From: Lachnoclostridium sp. UBA739
GTDB lineage: Bacteria; Bacillota_A; Clostridia; Lachnospirales; Lachnospiraceae
Assembly (NCBI GenBank): GCA_002297865.1
Contig: DBKX01000038.1
Coordinates: 1 to 8,988, forward strand
Length of the DNA: 8,988 nt
Direction: 5' to 3'
Below, one piece after another: positions 7,430-8,988 of the stretch (its first letter is position 1; each line of letters starts with the position of its first letter). Made by a program: the position numbers and the translations under genes. A model generated the notes under the pieces. It saw only the letters and a program-made list of their open reading frames with translations. It was not told where the DNA came from and ran no database searches.

Positions 7430-8821
7430 ATGAAGTTACATGGTGTGGAATCCATACCATCTAGTCTGGTAACTTGTTTTGTTCAGGACGTAGAAGTCTG
7501 TATTGTAGAACTGGCTTACGAAGGCTTTTCCTTTCGAGTGGCAGAAAAGCTAGGTGAAGTAAAAGACATTTCGTTACATTTTCTGCAGTTTGAACAAAGC
7601 AGTTACCACTCTTTGGTTTTGGAGAATTTTCATATAGAATGTGAAGAGCATCCCTTTTATATTTTATATACAGTGATGACCAATCAATTAGAGTATGTAA
7701 CATACGCAAAAGAAAGCATTCAGCAATATGGGCAGTACATTTCTTTGAAATTATCTGGAGATGATGGATATCTGTCAGAAGTTATGGTGGGATATCCAGC
7801 CGAGGAAGATGAGAAGTATTACAAGACATGGGAAGAGCAGAAAAAGGACTGGTTTGGGAATTTGAATGCTACGGACATGTCTGCTAATGTGAAGAACCAG
7901 TGTGAACTGGCACTGAGTATAGACAATCCAAGACGATACAAAGAGTATCTGTCTATGGAGTTTTACAAGTTTCAGCAGAAATATCTAAAAGAAAATCATT
8001 TAGCAGACCATCCATTATTTTATAAGCCAGCAAATCGCCTGTATATTGGCAATCAGTTTTGTCACAATCTCTTGCCAGAAGAGGAGCAGTGTATCGCATT
8101 AATGAATAAGGCAAGAGAGGAAGGGGTAGAGATTACTCTTGTATTTACGTATCTTCGTGATGAGTTGGCAGAGCAGACAACGGACCTGTTAAAGTGCATT
8201 CTTAGATGGTGCCAGTTAAAGCAGCAGGCTATCGAAATTGTGGTAAATGACTGGGGCATGATACAGATTCTATGGGAAATAGGTGAACAGAAGCTGTGGA
8301 AGTATGTTCAACTAAATCTTGGAGTGCTATTAAATAAAAGAAGAAAAGATCCTCGTTATACTTATAAACGTGGCTTAAGGGAAAATGTGGATAAATTATC
8401 TAAAAATAATCTAGACGGTGCAATTTATCAAAATTATCTTCGTGAAAAATGGCATATTACAAGATTTGAGTACGAAGTGTGTCCGTTAACCAAGGTCTAT
8501 GAAAATACGGAAAATGAAGTGGCTTCGTTTCAAGTGGCTGGAAACCATAACAGTCTGCATTTTCCATTTTATCAAACGAATACATCTCAGTATTGTACCC
8601 TATATGCCAAATGTGCCACTGGGGATAGAGGAAACCAGAAGCTAGTTCGGAATTGTCCAAGGTATTGTGAAGAAGAGGTGTTTTTGTATCCAAAGCATCT
8701 TCATATGGTGGGACGATATAATTCATTATTTGGATATGATGAAACTTTGTTAAAAGAACCTGAAAAACTTAGTCAGTACTTAGAACAGAAAATTGACCGT
8801 ATTGTCTTAACGTTGCTTTAG
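7430..8821 (+). CDS. Divergent peptidase U32-like protein with possible PilZ-like N-terminal domain
   Basis: This protein of 463 residues (ATG at 7430) has no signal peptide or membrane segment and is probably cytoplasmic. Residues about 195-430 resemble the U32 barrel: NRLYIGNQFC (ending at C211), an IEIVVNDWG strand (N273, D274, G276), and LNLGVLLNKRRKDPR (295-309). Cysteines cluster late, at C351 (in EVCPL), C389, C395, C409 and C413. Characterised U32 proteins such as UbiU/UbiV bind a [4Fe-4S] cluster through four cysteines, so an iron-sulfur site is plausible but inferred. Residues 1 to about 130 are beta-rich; VELAYEGFSFRV (26-37) recalls the PilZ core, but the RxxxR motif that binds cyclic di-GMP is not seen. 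A canonical U32 gene starts 14 nt after the stop, suggesting a paired partner. The U32 resemblance is moderately sure; the PilZ suggestion is weak. Confidence 0.7.
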   Translation: MKLHGVESIPSSLVTCFVQDVEVCIVELAYEGFSFRVAEKLGEVKDISLHFLQFEQSSYHSLVLENFHIECEEHPFYILYTVMTNQLEYVTYAKESIQQYGQYISLKLSGDDGYLSEVMVGYPAEEDEKYYKTWEEQKKDWFGNLNATDMSANVKNQCELALSIDNPRRYKEYLSMEFYKFQQKYLKENHLADHPLFYKPANRLYIGNQFCHNLLPEEEQCIALMNKAREEGVEITLVFTYLRDELAEQTTDLLKCILRWCQLKQQAIEIVVNDWGMIQILWEIGEQKLWKYVQLNLGVLLNKRRKDPRYTYKRGLRENVDKLSKNNLDGAIYQNYLREKWHITRFEYEVCPLTKVYENTENEVASFQVAGNHNSLHFPFYQTNTSQYCTLYAKCATGDRGNQKLVRNCPRYCEEEVFLYPKHLHMVGRYNSLFGYDETLLKEPEKLSQYLEQKIDRIVLTLL

Positions 8822-8835
8822 AAGGGAGGCTTATT

Positions 8836-8988
8836 ATGAAGATTGTATCAGGATTAGGTTCCATTGACGATTACATTACCTTTGTAAATGCAGGGGCAGA
8901 TGAATTTTTCTGTGGATATGTTCCATTTTCCTGGAATGAGAAGTACGGCATTATAGCTCCCTTAAATCGGCGTGAAGTTCTATTTTAT
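8836..8988 (+). CDS. Peptidase U32 family protein, N-terminal part (runs off the window)
   Basis: The first 51 codons of a gene truncated by the window edge are present. The ATG at 8836 follows a strong GGGAGG (8824-8829) with 6-nt spacing. The start MKIVSGLGSIDDY followed by NAGADEFFCGY and PLNRRE is the usual opening of U32-family proteins: the first barrel strand, then the GADxxYxG-like motif. U32 members include collagenase-type peptidases by old annotation. The best-studied ones (RlhA, TrhP, UbiU/UbiV) take part in RNA or quinone-precursor hydroxylation. Which applies here cannot be judged from 51 residues. It follows the divergent U32-like gene by 14 nt and is almost certainly in the same operon. 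Confidence 0.8.
   Translation, partial: MKIVSGLGSIDDYITFVNAGADEFFCGYVPFSWNEKYGIIAPLNRREVLFY

Noticed and set aside
8457..8726. Minus-strand frame of 89 codons
   Set aside because: It is fully antisense to the conserved C-terminal cysteine region of the U32-like gene and has no independent support.

Overview
The window is AT-rich, with strong GGAG-type Shine-Dalgarno sites and tight same-strand packing. It carries a very large secreted multidomain protein with InlB-type (Listeria-Bacteroides) repeats. Together these suggest a low-GC Gram-positive anaerobe, most likely a Clostridia/Lachnospiraceae-type bacterium. This placement is inferred from style and protein families; no rRNA or other decisive marker is present.

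Layout (all genes on the + strand). Positions 1-98 are a leader with three nested or overlapping inverted repeats just upstream of a Shine-Dalgarno site. Positions 99-6170 encode a 2023-residue exported protein. Its catalytic core is a PHP-type metallohydrolase of the CehA/McbA kind, surrounded by beta-sandwich, OB-fold-like, chitobiase C-terminal-like, InlB-repeat and fibronectin III-like modules. A strong intrinsic terminator (6187-6213) follows and runs directly into the Shine-Dalgarno site of the next gene. Positions 6227-7408 encode a YibE/F-family multispanning membrane protein. Positions 7430-8821 encode a 463-residue protein that looks like a divergent peptidase-U32-type barrel with clustered cysteines and a possible PilZ-like N-terminal domain. 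At 8836 a canonical U32-family gene begins and runs off the right edge.

The last three genes are separated by only 21 and 14 nt and are probably one transcription unit. The giant metallohydrolase is set off from them by the terminator, although there is no room for a separate promoter downstream of it. Nothing in the sequence links the extracellular hydrolase to the U32 pair biochemically. The co-transcribed pair of one divergent and one ordinary U32-like protein recalls heterodimeric U32 systems such as UbiU/UbiV. No mobile element, CRISPR array, tRNA or rRNA was seen. The main points of interest are the structured leader, the terminator/RBS junction, the unusual architecture of the hydrolase and the divergent U32-like partner.
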